This document shows positions 26,374 to 34,434 of a stretch of DNA of 64,000 nt, in pieces. A model generated the notes under the pieces. The model was not told the origin of the DNA. It worked only from the letters and a program-made list of their open reading frames with translations, and did no database searches. Position 1 is the stretch's first letter; each line of letters begins with the position of its first letter. A program made the position numbers and the translations under genes. The stretch comes from Pseudovibrio sp000156235 (GTDB lineage Bacteria; Pseudomonadota; Alphaproteobacteria; Rhizobiales; Stappiaceae), in assembly GCF_000156235.1 (NCBI RefSeq), contig NZ_DS996808.1, positions 372,001 through 436,000 on the forward strand, in the 5' to 3' direction.

Positions 26374-27523
26374 ACCTGCTGGACCGGTCGTAATCTGGAA
26401 CTTGATCCGCCGTTGTAACCTGAAGTGCAAGCACTGTTACACAACCTCAGGCGATGTAGATTTTCCCGGCGAGCTTTCAACAGAGCAGGCCTATGAGGTT
26501 ATTGATGACCTGAAAGGCTTCCGCGTACCGGTCATCATTTTCTCTGGTGGTGAACCGCTTATGCGCCCGGATATGCTGGAGCTGTCGGCTCATGCCAAGC
26601 AGCTCGGCTTCTATACCGCCCTGTCCACCAATGGCACGCTCATCGACAAGGAGATGGCGCGCAAGATCGGCACCATCGGTTACGACTACGTTGGTATTTC
26701 GCTGGATGGCATCGGCAAGGTGCATGATGACTTCCGCGGCATGGATGGTGCGTTTGACCTGTCCTTGCAGGCTGTTCGTCACCTGCGTGAGGAAAACGTG
26801 AAAGTTGGCCTGCGCTTTACGCTGACAGAAGACAACGCTGACATTCTGGATGACTATCTGGAGCTGTGTGACCGCGAGAAAGTAGACAAGATCTACCTGT
26901 CACACCTGGTGTACGCAGGCCGCGGTAACAAGAACCGTGGTGAAGATGCGCACCTGAACGTGACCCGCAAAGCCATGACCCGCCTGATTGAAAAGGCTTG
27001 GGAAGATGTGCTGGCTGGCAGCTCCAAAGAGTACGTGACCGGCAACAACGATGCGGATGGCATCTTCTTGTTGCAGTGGGTGAGTGAAAAAATGCCGGAG
27101 AAAGCTGGCTATCTGGAAGATATGCTTGAGCGCTGGGGTGGCAACGCTTCTGGTGTGAACATCGGCAATATCGACAACACCGGCAAGGTGCATCCGGACA
27201 GCTTCTGGTGGCACTACACCATCGGCAACGTGAAAGAGCGTAAGTTCTCCGAGATCTGGCAGGATGTATCCGATCCTGTGATGGCGGGCCTGAAACAGAC
27301 ACCGCGTCAGATCAAAGGGCGCTGTGGTTCTTGCCAGTACTTCAACATCTGTAACGGCAATACGCGTGTGAGAGCGCTACAGTTAACCGGTGATCCTTGG
27401 GCAGAAGATCCATCCTGTTACCTGACAGATGAAGAGATCGGCCTGGAGGATACAAACCACCAGCGCGTTGAAACAACACCATTCCGGGGAGCTCGTCATG
27501 AAGCCAAGCACGTTTATGCCTAA
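26309..27523 (+). CDS. nirJ: Radical SAM haem d1 biosynthesis protein NirJ
   Basis: A 404-residue radical SAM enzyme with a GTG start. The SAM cluster is CNLKCKHCY (Cys36, Cys40, Cys43) and FSGGEPLMRPD is the glycine-rich SAM site. A C-terminal SPASM-like cysteine set is visible (KGRCGSCQYFNICNG, then a later PSCYLT). NirJ removes the propionate side chains at C3 and C8 of didecarboxysirohaem on the way to the d1 dioxo groups. The start lies inside nirH, and a CGCAGAGGGGAGAG ribosome site supports it. nirN starts inside its 3' end. Confidence 0.92.
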   Translation: MFRLTHYLKALADPYPLPPARKPAGPVVIWNLIRRCNLKCKHCYTTSGDVDFPGELSTEQAYEVIDDLKGFRVPVIIFSGGEPLMRPDMLELSAHAKQLGFYTALSTNGTLIDKEMARKIGTIGYDYVGISLDGIGKVHDDFRGMDGAFDLSLQAVRHLREENVKVGLRFTLTEDNADILDDYLELCDREKVDKIYLSHLVYAGRGNKNRGEDAHLNVTRKAMTRLIEKAWEDVLAGSSKEYVTGNNDADGIFLLQWVSEKMPEKAGYLEDMLERWGGNASGVNIGNIDNTGKVHPDSFWWHYTIGNVKERKFSEIWQDVSDPVMAGLKQTPRQIKGRCGSCQYFNICNGNTRVRALQLTGDPWAEDPSCYLTDEEIGLEDTNHQRVETTPFRGARHEAKHVYA

Positions 27524-29099
27524 ACTCGCCGGTGTTTTATTGGCAACCTGCATGCTTGCAGGTGCTGCTGAAGCTCGCGGTAAAAAACTGGAACTCTATC
27601 CGGTTTCGGATGCCACCAAAGGCACCTATCAGGAACTCTGTGCGGAGTGCCACGGCGGTGATCGCCTCGGCGGCATTGGCCCGGCACTGTTGCCGGAAAG
27701 CCTGAAGCGTTTGCGTGCAAGTGCTGCGGCGTCCACCATTAAGGAAGGCCGCGTTCACACCCAGATGCCTGCGTTTGGTGATCAGCTGAACGATCAGCAG
27801 ATCGCGGATCTGGTGAACATGATCAAAACTCCGCTCGGCGCAATGCCAGTTTGGGGTGAGAAGGAAATCATGGAGACACGGATCTTCAATGAGGATTACA
27901 AGCCCGTTGAAAAGCCAGTCTACGAGTCCGACCCGCTCAACCTGTTCGTGGTGGTGGAAACCGGCGATCACTACGCCACGGTGATGGATGGCGACACGTT
28001 CGAGCCGCTAACCCGCTTCAAAACCCAGTTTGCCCTGCATGGCGGTCCTAAGTTCACACCGGACGGACACTATGTGTACTTCATGTCCCGTGATGGCTGG
28101 ATCACGAAGTACGATATGTGGGCGCTGAAGGTGGTTGGCGAAGTACGCGGCGGCATCAACTCCCGCAATATTGCGCTTTCACGCGATGGCAAGCACATCG
28201 CCTTGGCCAACTACCTGCCGCATTCTCTGGTGATGCTGTCTGCTGAAGACCTGTCCGTTGAAAAGATCTTTGATGCAGAGTCTTTGGGCGGTGAAACCAC
28301 TCGCGTTTCTGCGGTTTATCAGGCTCCTGAACGTGACAGCTTTGTTGTCGCCATGAAGGATACACCTGAAGTTTGGGAGGTCTCAACCAATCCAAACGCA
28401 GATCCTGAGTTCGACGCTTACGTAGACTCTGAGAACTACGGCAAGGATGGTGCGAAACCAACTTCAGAAGGTTTGTTCGCTCTGCGTCGTATCCAAGTTG
28501 ATGCACCGATGGACGACTTCTTCTTCGACCAGTCCTACAAGCACCTGATGGGGTCTTCCCGTGATGGTAAGAGTGGTGTCGTGGTTGATATGGATGAAGG
28601 TTCCACCATTGCCAAGATCGATTTGCCTGGCTTCCCTCATCTGGGCTCCGGCATCAGCTGGGAATGGGAGGGCAAGCCAGTGATGGTGACCCCGCACCTG
28701 CGTGAAAGCAAGATTTCTGTGATCGATATGTCCAACTGGTCCGTACTGAAGACACTCGATACGGCTGGACCGGGCTTCTTCATGCGCTCTCACGAAAACT
28801 CCAAGTACGCTTGGGCGGACGTCTTCTTTGGTCCAAACAAGGATCAGATGTACGTGATCGATAAAGAAACGCTTGAGATCGTAAAGACGCTGAAACCGCT
28901 CCCGGGTAAAACCGCTGCTCATATCGAGTTTGACCGTGATGGCAGCCACGCCATTCTCTCCATCTGGGAGAATGACGGCATGATCATCATCTATGACGCA
29001 AAGACGCTTGAAGAAGTGAAGCGTATTCCAATGAGCAAGCCATCTGGAAAGTACAATGTCTGGAACAAGATCACCTTCTCCGCTGGTACAAGCCACTAG
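27498..29099 (+). CDS. nirN: NirN: c-haem / d1-type beta-propeller protein, last step of haem d1 synthesis
   Basis: A 533-residue periplasmic protein. The signal peptide is at 1-~27 (PKLAGVLLATCMLAGAAEA). A cytochrome c domain has CAECH (Cys48, Cys51, His52) then GGIGPALLPESLKRLR and QMPAFG. An eight-bladed d1-type propeller follows from about residue 140. The linker wording GPALLPESL is that of NirN rather than NirS, and size fits NirN; in other denitrifiers NirN oxidises dihydro-haem d1 and passes d1 to NirS. A cytochrome cd1 nitrite reductase cannot be wholly excluded without alignment. The ATG with GGGGAGC lies 26 bases inside nirJ; a longer upstream frame is ignored. Confidence 0.82.
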   Translation: MKPSTFMPKLAGVLLATCMLAGAAEARGKKLELYPVSDATKGTYQELCAECHGGDRLGGIGPALLPESLKRLRASAAASTIKEGRVHTQMPAFGDQLNDQQIADLVNMIKTPLGAMPVWGEKEIMETRIFNEDYKPVEKPVYESDPLNLFVVVETGDHYATVMDGDTFEPLTRFKTQFALHGGPKFTPDGHYVYFMSRDGWITKYDMWALKVVGEVRGGINSRNIALSRDGKHIALANYLPHSLVMLSAEDLSVEKIFDAESLGGETTRVSAVYQAPERDSFVVAMKDTPEVWEVSTNPNADPEFDAYVDSENYGKDGAKPTSEGLFALRRIQVDAPMDDFFFDQSYKHLMGSSRDGKSGVVVDMDEGSTIAKIDLPGFPHLGSGISWEWEGKPVMVTPHLRESKISVIDMSNWSVLKTLDTAGPGFFMRSHENSKYAWADVFFGPNKDQMYVIDKETLEIVKTLKPLPGKTAAHIEFDRDGSHAILSIWENDGMIIIYDAKTLEEVKRIPMSKPSGKYNVWNKITFSAGTSH

Positions 29100-29955
29100 C
29101 GATCTGGCACTTGTTCTTGCTGCTCATGGCGATTTGGGCGGCAAGGGCGCCGACAATACACCAGGCCACGTGCGCCTGAAGAATGCTCTGGCGCCCTTAC
29201 TGCCCGAACTGGATGTGGTGAGTGGGGTGATGAAAGGGACTCCACCGCTGCAGGAAGTGGTCGAAATCCTCCCGCACGAGCGTGTGCTCGTGCTACCTCT
29301 CCTCTTAAGTAACGGCTACTTTTGCAAAACTGTCCTGCCTCGCAGATTGGGGCTGGACCCGGACCACCAACAACAGAAAGAAGGTGAATGGCAGAATCTG
29401 AACCGAAGTGGGCAGTACATCAAGCTGTTACCCCCTCTTGGTGTATTGCCTTTCCTACCTGATCTGGTTTCCGAAAGTATTCAAAGTACGCTGGCACCAA
29501 ACAGCAAAAGTACCTTGATCAAACCGGACCTTGACCGGGAAGTGATGATTGTCGCCCACGGCTCCACGGTTGGGCCGGAATCACGGCTATGTGCACTTCA
29601 ACTCAAGGATCAACTGGAAAGCCGTTACGGCTATAAAAACCTGCGTGTTGCGTTCCTCTCTGAGGAACCCTTTGTCGAAAAAGCCGTTCTCACGCTCTCT
29701 GAAGATGCGATTGTCGTTCCGCTGTTTGCTAGCGGTGGTCTGCATGGCCATGACGATATCGCTGAAATGATGAAGAGCGCACCTTCTGGCTGCAAACTTG
29801 CCCCCGTCATTGGCTGCGAACATGCACTGGCTCAACATATTGAGAGCTATTTGCATGAAACGGTACTGGTATCTGGCGCGAAACAACCCCTTGCAGCCTT
29901 AACCGGTAACACACCTCCAAAAGGTGGTGCGGATTGCGGGCGAAGAGTTTCCTAG
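29056..29955 (+). CDS. CbiX/SirB-family sirohydrochlorin chelatase, two-domain
   Basis: A 299-residue soluble class II chelatase with two homologous halves. The first has LALVLAAHGDLGGKGADNTPG and VLVLPLLLSNGYFCKTVLPRRL; the second has EVMIVAHGSTVGPESRL and AIVVPLFASGGLHGHDDI. Each half has the family's AHG histidine, and the second keeps the HGHDDI histidines. Family members insert Fe2+ or Co2+ into sirohydrochlorin. Overlapping nirN by 44 bases and closing the haem d1 operon, it most plausibly makes sirohaem for the NirDL-G-H decarboxylase, a step otherwise done by CysG. That role is inferred from position. The precorrin-2 oxidation step is not encoded here. Confidence 0.78.
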   Translation: MSGTRSPSPLVQATSDLALVLAAHGDLGGKGADNTPGHVRLKNALAPLLPELDVVSGVMKGTPPLQEVVEILPHERVLVLPLLLSNGYFCKTVLPRRLGLDPDHQQQKEGEWQNLNRSGQYIKLLPPLGVLPFLPDLVSESIQSTLAPNSKSTLIKPDLDREVMIVAHGSTVGPESRLCALQLKDQLESRYGYKNLRVAFLSEEPFVEKAVLTLSEDAIVVPLFASGGLHGHDDIAEMMKSAPSGCKLAPVIGCEHALAQHIESYLHETVLVSGAKQPLAALTGNTPPKGGADCGRRVS

Positions 29956-29985
29956 AACTCTGAGTACGGCGCAATTTTGGCTTAA

Positions 29986-30012
29986 GGTTCAGGCAGATAA
30001 AACGCCTGAACC
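29986..30012. terminator. Hairpin between convergent chelatase and peroxiredoxin genes
   Basis: Nine perfect pairs GGTTCAGGC (29986-29994) / GCCTGAACC (30004-30012), nine-base loop. The T content after it is modest on both strands, so terminator function is likely but not certain. Confidence 0.5.
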
Positions 30013-30031
30013 TCTCTGTGTGCTGCCTTCT

Positions 30032-30682
30032 TTATACAGCCATGTCTTTCTTGGAGAAGTACCAGTCTACATAGTCGTAGCCGGCGGACTGGCGATTTTT
30101 TGCTTCTTCAAGAGTTGCTGGGGGAGGTACGATGACCTGATCTCCTGGCTGCCAGTTTTCTGGAGTGGCGACCTTGTGTTCTTCAGAAGTTTGCAGCGCT
30201 TTTACCAGACGCAAGAACTCATCTACAGAGCGTCCGTTTGTCATTGGATAATACACCATTGCCCGCAACACACCCTCAGGATCGATGATGAACGTTGCTC
30301 TGACAGCAGATGTGTCGGAAGCGCCCGGCTGGATCATGCCATAGGCTTTCGCGACGTCCATGGAGAGATCGGCGATGATTGGAAACGGCACGTGCACGCC
30401 AAACTTCTCTTCGATGTTTCGCGCCCATGCGATGTGGGAGTAGTGGCTGTCAATGGAAAGACCCAGTAAGGCTGTGTTGAGCTTTGCAAAGTCATCTGCA
30501 GCGTTGGCGAAGGCTATAAATTCGGTGGTGCAAACCGGAGTAAAATCAGCCGGGTGGGAGAAGAGGATCAACCATTGTCCTTTGTAATCACTCAATGATT
30601 TGACACCATCGGTTGTTGGTGCAGTAAAATCTGGAGCTGGTCTGTTAAGCTGTGGCAGTGTGATCATGGTTTCTTCAGTCAT
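30032..30682 (-). CDS. 1-Cys peroxiredoxin (Prx6-like)
   Basis: A 216-residue cytosolic peroxiredoxin. The active site HPADFTPVCTTE has the peroxidatic Cys51 with the PxxxT/SxxC pattern. No other cysteine exists in the protein, and the long C-terminal arm (WQPGDQVIVPPPATLEEAKNR) is the Prx6-type dimerisation extension, so it is a 1-Cys enzyme needing an outside thiol reductant. It reduces hydrogen peroxide, alkyl hydroperoxides or peroxynitrite. It is divergent from an OxyR-like gene with 98 bases between, the classical target-regulator layout. Confidence 0.9.
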   Translation of the reverse strand: MTEETMITLPQLNRPAPDFTAPTTDGVKSLSDYKGQWLILFSHPADFTPVCTTEFIAFANAADDFAKLNTALLGLSIDSHYSHIAWARNIEEKFGVHVPFPIIADLSMDVAKAYGMIQPGASDTSAVRATFIIDPEGVLRAMVYYPMTNGRSVDEFLRLVKALQTSEEHKVATPENWQPGDQVIVPPPATLEEAKNRQSAGYDYVDWYFSKKDMAV

Positions 30683-30780
30683 TTATTTTCCTCAAACTCA
30701 TTTGATTTGATAAATGCAAATTAGCGATCTAAAATAATTAGTAAAATTGATTTATCGGAAAACAGTGATCTGGAAAATCT
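30683..30780. promoter_or_regulatory. Divergent promoter region, peroxiredoxin / OxyR-like regulator
   Basis: Short AT-rich interval with GATAAAT (30709-30715) and ATTTATC (30750-30756) as an inverted repeat about one tetramer-site length apart. This suits an OxyR-type tetramer, but the match to a known OxyR consensus is not strong. Confidence 0.35.
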
Positions 30781-31689
30781 ATGAGTCATCTACCGAGTCT
30801 ACGGCAGTTGGAGTTTCTGGTTGCGTTGGTTGAAGAGCAGCATTTTGGTCGTGCAGCTGAGAAATGTAATGTCAGTCAATCCGCATTGAGCACAGCTTTA
30901 AAGGAGCTGGAGCAGAACCTTGGAATTCATCTGGCAGAACGAACCAAACGATCCGTGACCATCACGCCTTTGGGCAATGCCTTGGCCGATAGAGCGCGTC
31001 GTATTCTGCTTGATACAAGGTCTTTTGTAGACTTTGCCTCGGCAAATTCCAGGTTTCTGGTTGGTGATCTGAAACTAGGCGTCATCTCAACAGTTGGGCC
31101 ATACCTTTTGCCCGGCATCATGCCGCACCTACGCAAGAAGTTTCCGGAGCTACGCCTGTTTATCAAAGAGGGAATGACCAGTGATCTGCTCTTAGCCTTG
31201 CAAAATGGATATCTGGATGCAGTTTTGCTGGCCTTGCCATTCGAGATTGGCGACCTTGCTTATGAGACATTGTTTGAAGATGGATACAAGCTGGCTGTTG
31301 GCCCAGACCACCCACTTGCAAAACTGAAGCATGCTGAAGGGGCGGACCTGGAAGGCACCCGGATGATGCTGTTGGAAAAAGGGCATTGTTTACAACAGCA
31401 TGCCCTTTCCGCATTTACTCCAATCGGACCTGTACAAGACAGCAGCTTTGAAGCGACCAGCCTTTCCACATTGGTAGGTATGGTGGCAGAAGGGCTTGGA
31501 ACAACGCTTCTGCCTGACATAGCAATCAAGGCCGGGCTGACCGACAAGTATGATCTTCATCTCGTTGATGTTGACAAGGCACTGCCAAGAAAAATCACGC
31601 TTACGTGGCGAAAAAGCTCACCACGTGGAGAGGAGCTAAAACAGCTCGGAGAATTCATAAAGCAAATCTACAAGGGGCAGGAGACCTGA
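30781..31689 (+). CDS. oxyR: OxyR-like LysR regulator lacking the resolving cysteine
   Basis: A 302-residue LysR-type regulator. The helix-turn-helix is in residues ~1-60 (LRQLEFLVALVEEQHFGRAAEKCNVSQSALSTAL) and the OxyR-like regulatory domain follows. The peroxide-sensing segment reads LLEKGHCLQQHALSAFTP: Cys203 corresponds to E. coli Cys199, but the position of Cys208 is Phe212 (TTT, one base from TGT). Only Cys29, in the DNA-binding domain, remains besides. The normal intramolecular disulfide therefore cannot form; sulfenic acid, S-nitrosation or mixed disulfide sensing would be needed. Divergence from a peroxiredoxin gene supports peroxide regulation. The symbol rests on overall similarity. 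Confidence 0.82.
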   Translation: MSHLPSLRQLEFLVALVEEQHFGRAAEKCNVSQSALSTALKELEQNLGIHLAERTKRSVTITPLGNALADRARRILLDTRSFVDFASANSRFLVGDLKLGVISTVGPYLLPGIMPHLRKKFPELRLFIKEGMTSDLLLALQNGYLDAVLLALPFEIGDLAYETLFEDGYKLAVGPDHPLAKLKHAEGADLEGTRMMLLEKGHCLQQHALSAFTPIGPVQDSSFEATSLSTLVGMVAEGLGTTLLPDIAIKAGLTDKYDLHLVDVDKALPRKITLTWRKSSPRGEELKQLGEFIKQIYKGQET

Positions 31690-31723
31690 CCCGGAAACCA
31701 AAATCAAAAAGATGACTTCCCGC

Positions 31724-32443
31724 CTAACCGTGGCTTGAATGCATAACGACTGTGCGTTCCTGTTCTACCAGTGTGCGCAGAGCCTGAACGTTTGAAATAA
31801 TAGCCCGGTTCTGTTTGACCTCGACGCCGTAGCTTTTCAGCTTCTGGAAGGCGCGAGACAGACTTTCTGGTTTCATTCCTAAACGACCAGCAATCAGAGC
31901 TTTATCGTAGGGCAGTACCAGTGTGCAGGACCCAGCGGGTTCGGAGCTAAGGTTCAGAAGGAACTCAGCCACTCGCTGTGCACCGGTGTGTGTTTTCAGG
32001 CCTTCGATCTGCAGCACGAGCTGGTGCAGGTGCATGGACAGAGACGACATCATTGCCAGCGCGATGTTTGGATCAGCTGCAATAGAATTGGCCAAATGGG
32101 CAACAGGAATACAAAGCACAACACTATCGGTGACTGCTTCTCCGGAAGCTGGATAGTTTGAGTTTGTAAAGGCTGCTCCTTCTGCGAAGGTTTGCCCGCG
32201 GGTGAATACCCCTACAACGGCCTCATCGCCGCTGCTTGTCGCGCGAAAAACTTTGACCCATCCTTCCAGAACGATAAAAAACGCGTCTGCTTTATCATCC
32301 TGAAAAAATATCATCTCACCGCGCGAGACAGATTTCTTAGTGGCACCCCGAAGCAGCTGTTCTCTTGCCTCGGTACTCAACCGTTTAAGCAAGGGAATTT
32401 CAGCGAGCTTCTCCACTTCACTGCTAACTATAGTAGTAGACAT
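31724..32443 (-). CDS. Crp/Fnr-family regulator, DNR/NnrR-like
   Basis: A 239-residue regulator with an N-terminal cyclic-nucleotide-fold sensor (DDKADAFFIVLEGWVKVFRATSSGDEAVVGVF) and a C-terminal winged helix whose recognition helix reads GMKPESLSRAFQKLKSYGV. ESLSR carries the Glu and Arg that read the TTGAT half-site. None of the N-terminal Cys pattern of oxygen-sensing FNR is present, so no [4Fe-4S] cluster is expected; this is the DNR/NnrR type, which senses NO through haem. It lies two genes from the haem d1 operon, whose upstream region has a matching box. Direct control is inferred. Confidence 0.84.
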   Translation of the reverse strand: MSTTIVSSEVEKLAEIPLLKRLSTEAREQLLRGATKKSVSRGEMIFFQDDKADAFFIVLEGWVKVFRATSSGDEAVVGVFTRGQTFAEGAAFTNSNYPASGEAVTDSVVLCIPVAHLANSIAADPNIALAMMSSLSMHLHQLVLQIEGLKTHTGAQRVAEFLLNLSSEPAGSCTLVLPYDKALIAGRLGMKPESLSRAFQKLKSYGVEVKQNRAIISNVQALRTLVEQERTVVMHSSHG

Positions 32444-32619
32444 TTTTACAGACCTCTCCCACGATCAGCACAATCGTACTGTTGCGTAGATGAAGGACGT
32501 TGATCTAACGCAAGTGTTTTTGCGCAATCGGCATCTTGGAGTTGTCCTCTTGAAAACAAATGGACCTAACGAAAATCAAGGAGCTAGAGAACTCATGGGA
32601 TTAGGGTCCATTTAAGGTA

Positions 32620-32652
32620 AAGTTTTCGCGTCGTGGCGAAACTTGCCTTTTT
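32620..32652 (+). terminator. Terminator-like hairpin in the gene-free interval
   Basis: Stem AAGTTTTCGC (32620-32629) / GCGAAACTT (32636-32644) with one bulged T, six-base loop, then GCC and five T. No plus-strand gene ends nearby, so it could end a small RNA. Confidence 0.45.
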
Positions 32653-32726
32653 GGCTCAAATATATGTTTAAAACTGTCTCCGGGAATATTTTTTGCCCGA
32701 TGTTGACTGTGAAACAGAGCCTTCTC

Positions 32727-32781
32727 GATGGTGAAGACGCGTCCGGAATGGGAAACGGGCATCGGTTGCGTCTTCACCATC
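32727..32781. repeat. Perfect 14-bp inverted repeat with 27-base loop
   Basis: GATGGTGAAGACGC (32727-32740) and its exact complement GCGTCTTCACCATC (32768-32781). No T-run follows on either strand, so it is not a standard terminator. It could be part of a structured RNA or a small mobile element remnant. Confidence 0.6.
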
Positions 32782-33092
32782 AAGTCCCTTTAGCACCACA
32801 GACTTTCCGGAAATAGAGAGATGCAACGCACACGTGTTGTCCGCGCAACAGGTGTGCAGGAGCGAGTGTGATGGGTGATCCTGCTGGCTTGACACCGGGC
32901 GCGATGAGCTTAACGTGAGAGCTCCTGAAGTGTCTCAGAGGAGTTTTGATGTCCCGGATCTAAGGGTTCGCAAAAAGAACCCCTATGCATGTTTCTAACC
33001 TTAAGACCGCATGATTTCGCGCGGCTGGTTTCGCATGCCTTTAATTCTCCGAACATCATAGGCCGCTCAGCGGCATTCTTCAGGATATTCCA

Positions 33093-33518
33093 ATGATCCG
33101 TAAATTTGAAACTCGTGACACCGAGGCCATTGTTGACGTCTGGCTGAAGGCCAGCAAGTATGCGCATACCTTTTTGAGTGATGAGTTCCTCGCAAATGAG
33201 ACCAACAACATCCGCAATATGTACCTGCCATCTGCTGATACATGGGTGGTGGAAGCAGATGGTTCTGTCGTCGGCTTCATCTCGTTGCTGGGCAATGAAG
33301 TGGGCGGACTGTTCGTGGATCCGGACTTTCACGGGCGCAAGCTCGGGAAGGCTCTGATGGATCAGGCTGTTTCTCTCCATAGCAGCGTAGAGCTGGAAGT
33401 CTTCAAGCATAATCCCATTGGCCGCCGCTTTTATGCGTGCTACGGCTTTGAGGAGATGCATGAAGCCTTTAGCGAAGAGACACAACAGCCCGTGATCCGG
33501 CTAAAGTACTCGGCTTAA
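33093..33518 (+). CDS. GNAT-family N-acetyltransferase
   Basis: A 141-residue single-domain acetyltransferase. The N-terminus MIRKFETRDTEAIVDVWLKAS is the usual first strand and helix, GFISLLGNEVGGLFVDPDFHGRKLGKALMDQA gives strand 4 and the acetyl-CoA pyrophosphate loop (HGRKLG), and NPIGRRFYACYGFEEM the terminal motif. It resembles YjaB/YiaC-type small acetyltransferases. Substrate unknown. Monocistronic. Confidence 0.85.
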   Translation: MIRKFETRDTEAIVDVWLKASKYAHTFLSDEFLANETNNIRNMYLPSADTWVVEADGSVVGFISLLGNEVGGLFVDPDFHGRKLGKALMDQAVSLHSSVELEVFKHNPIGRRFYACYGFEEMHEAFSEETQQPVIRLKYSA

Positions 33519-33559
33519 CAACAATAGATGAAGGAGAGGGCGTACAGCTCTCTCCGGTT

Positions 33560-34045
33560 CTAGCGTTTGGCTTTGCGTTCTCCAAAGAGTACTGAGAACA
33601 CAAGGGCCATCACGATTGCCATGCCGACGTGGCCGACGAATGATGACTGGGTATAGGCGCCAAAGTCCATCATGAAGCTTCTGCCGATGAAGGGCGCAAG
33701 CATGCCCTGCGCAATGTACCAGAGCAGCACTCCCGCCACGACACCGGCAATCAGGAACTTCAGTCTGGTCATCAGATGTACGGCCAGTATGGCCACAGGG
33801 AAGGCGATAGCCCCCACTGAGAAATGGATCGCAAACGCGGCACTGTAGGGAATGGACAGCCCAAAGAGTTTGGATGTGAGTGCGATCACGAGATTGGCAG
33901 GTTCCAGCACAGGCCCAAACAGGATTGGCGAGACGAACCACGCATAAGCTTCAAAGGAGATCTCACCGACAACACCTGCCAGCACGACGGCGGGCAGGAG
34001 AACTCTGAGAGAGTGGGAGTTGGCGGCTGACGACTGCAAGGGCAT
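33560..34045 (-). CDS. Small uncharacterised inner-membrane protein
   Basis: A 161-residue protein with four or five hydrophobic helices (LLPAVVLAGVVGEISFEAYAWF; AAFAIHFSVGAIAFPVAILAVHL; FLIAGVVAGVLLWYIAQGMLAPFIG; GHVGMAIVMALVFSVLFG). No motif was recognised. An AAGGA ribosome site precedes the ATG. It is convergent with the acetyltransferase and divergent from the AraC gene. Confidence 0.65.
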   Translation of the reverse strand: MPLQSSAANSHSLRVLLPAVVLAGVVGEISFEAYAWFVSPILFGPVLEPANLVIALTSKLFGLSIPYSAAFAIHFSVGAIAFPVAILAVHLMTRLKFLIAGVVAGVLLWYIAQGMLAPFIGRSFMMDFGAYTQSSFVGHVGMAIVMALVFSVLFGERKAKR

Positions 34046-34434
34046 GGGTGATCCTTCGAGGGCTCATGGAGGGAGTGGGGAGCTCTCCTGAAGGTGTGCC
34101 CTGAATAGGGCTGCTACAAGGCTGAAGCCTGCATCTCATCATCACAATAATTTCAGCGGTGCGCGAGCATCTGCGAGGTGTGGCCACACGCCAATGCTAG
34201 AATCGGTGGTTGTGCCATCGTCATGCATCAATGCAAGAAACTCAGGAAAAAAAACCAGATTTGGCGCAATCTCAAACAAAATGCACATTGATCTGGACGC
34301 TGCGTCATTGTTTGCAACGCACTTGGAGATGTATACAAATGGAATAAGGTTTTAGTAAAAGCACGTATTAAGTGCATGACTTTACGAGGATGCATTTCTT
34401 GGGAGAGGTGGATCTCAAAAAAGGAGTTCAGCCA
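34046..34434. other. Divergent upstream region of membrane protein and AraC genes
   Basis: About 390 bases with no supported gene; AT-rich towards the AraC side. Only promoters are expected here; no distinctive site was seen. Confidence 0.4.

Larger units (their letters stand above)
32444..33092. other. Gene-free interval with two strong hairpins
   Basis: About 650 bases without a supported gene. A degenerate FNR-like site TTGATCTAACGCAA is at 32500-32513, near the promoter of the regulator. A terminator-like hairpin is at 32620-32652, a long inverted repeat at 32727-32781, and a smaller dyad GGGTTC/GAACCC at 32964-32982. Weak short frames here have no ribosome sites. Confidence 0.5.

Noticed and set aside
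31724..32443. An oxygen-sensing FNR
   Set aside because: The N-terminal cysteines needed for the [4Fe-4S] cluster are absent, so a DNR/NnrR-type regulator fits better.
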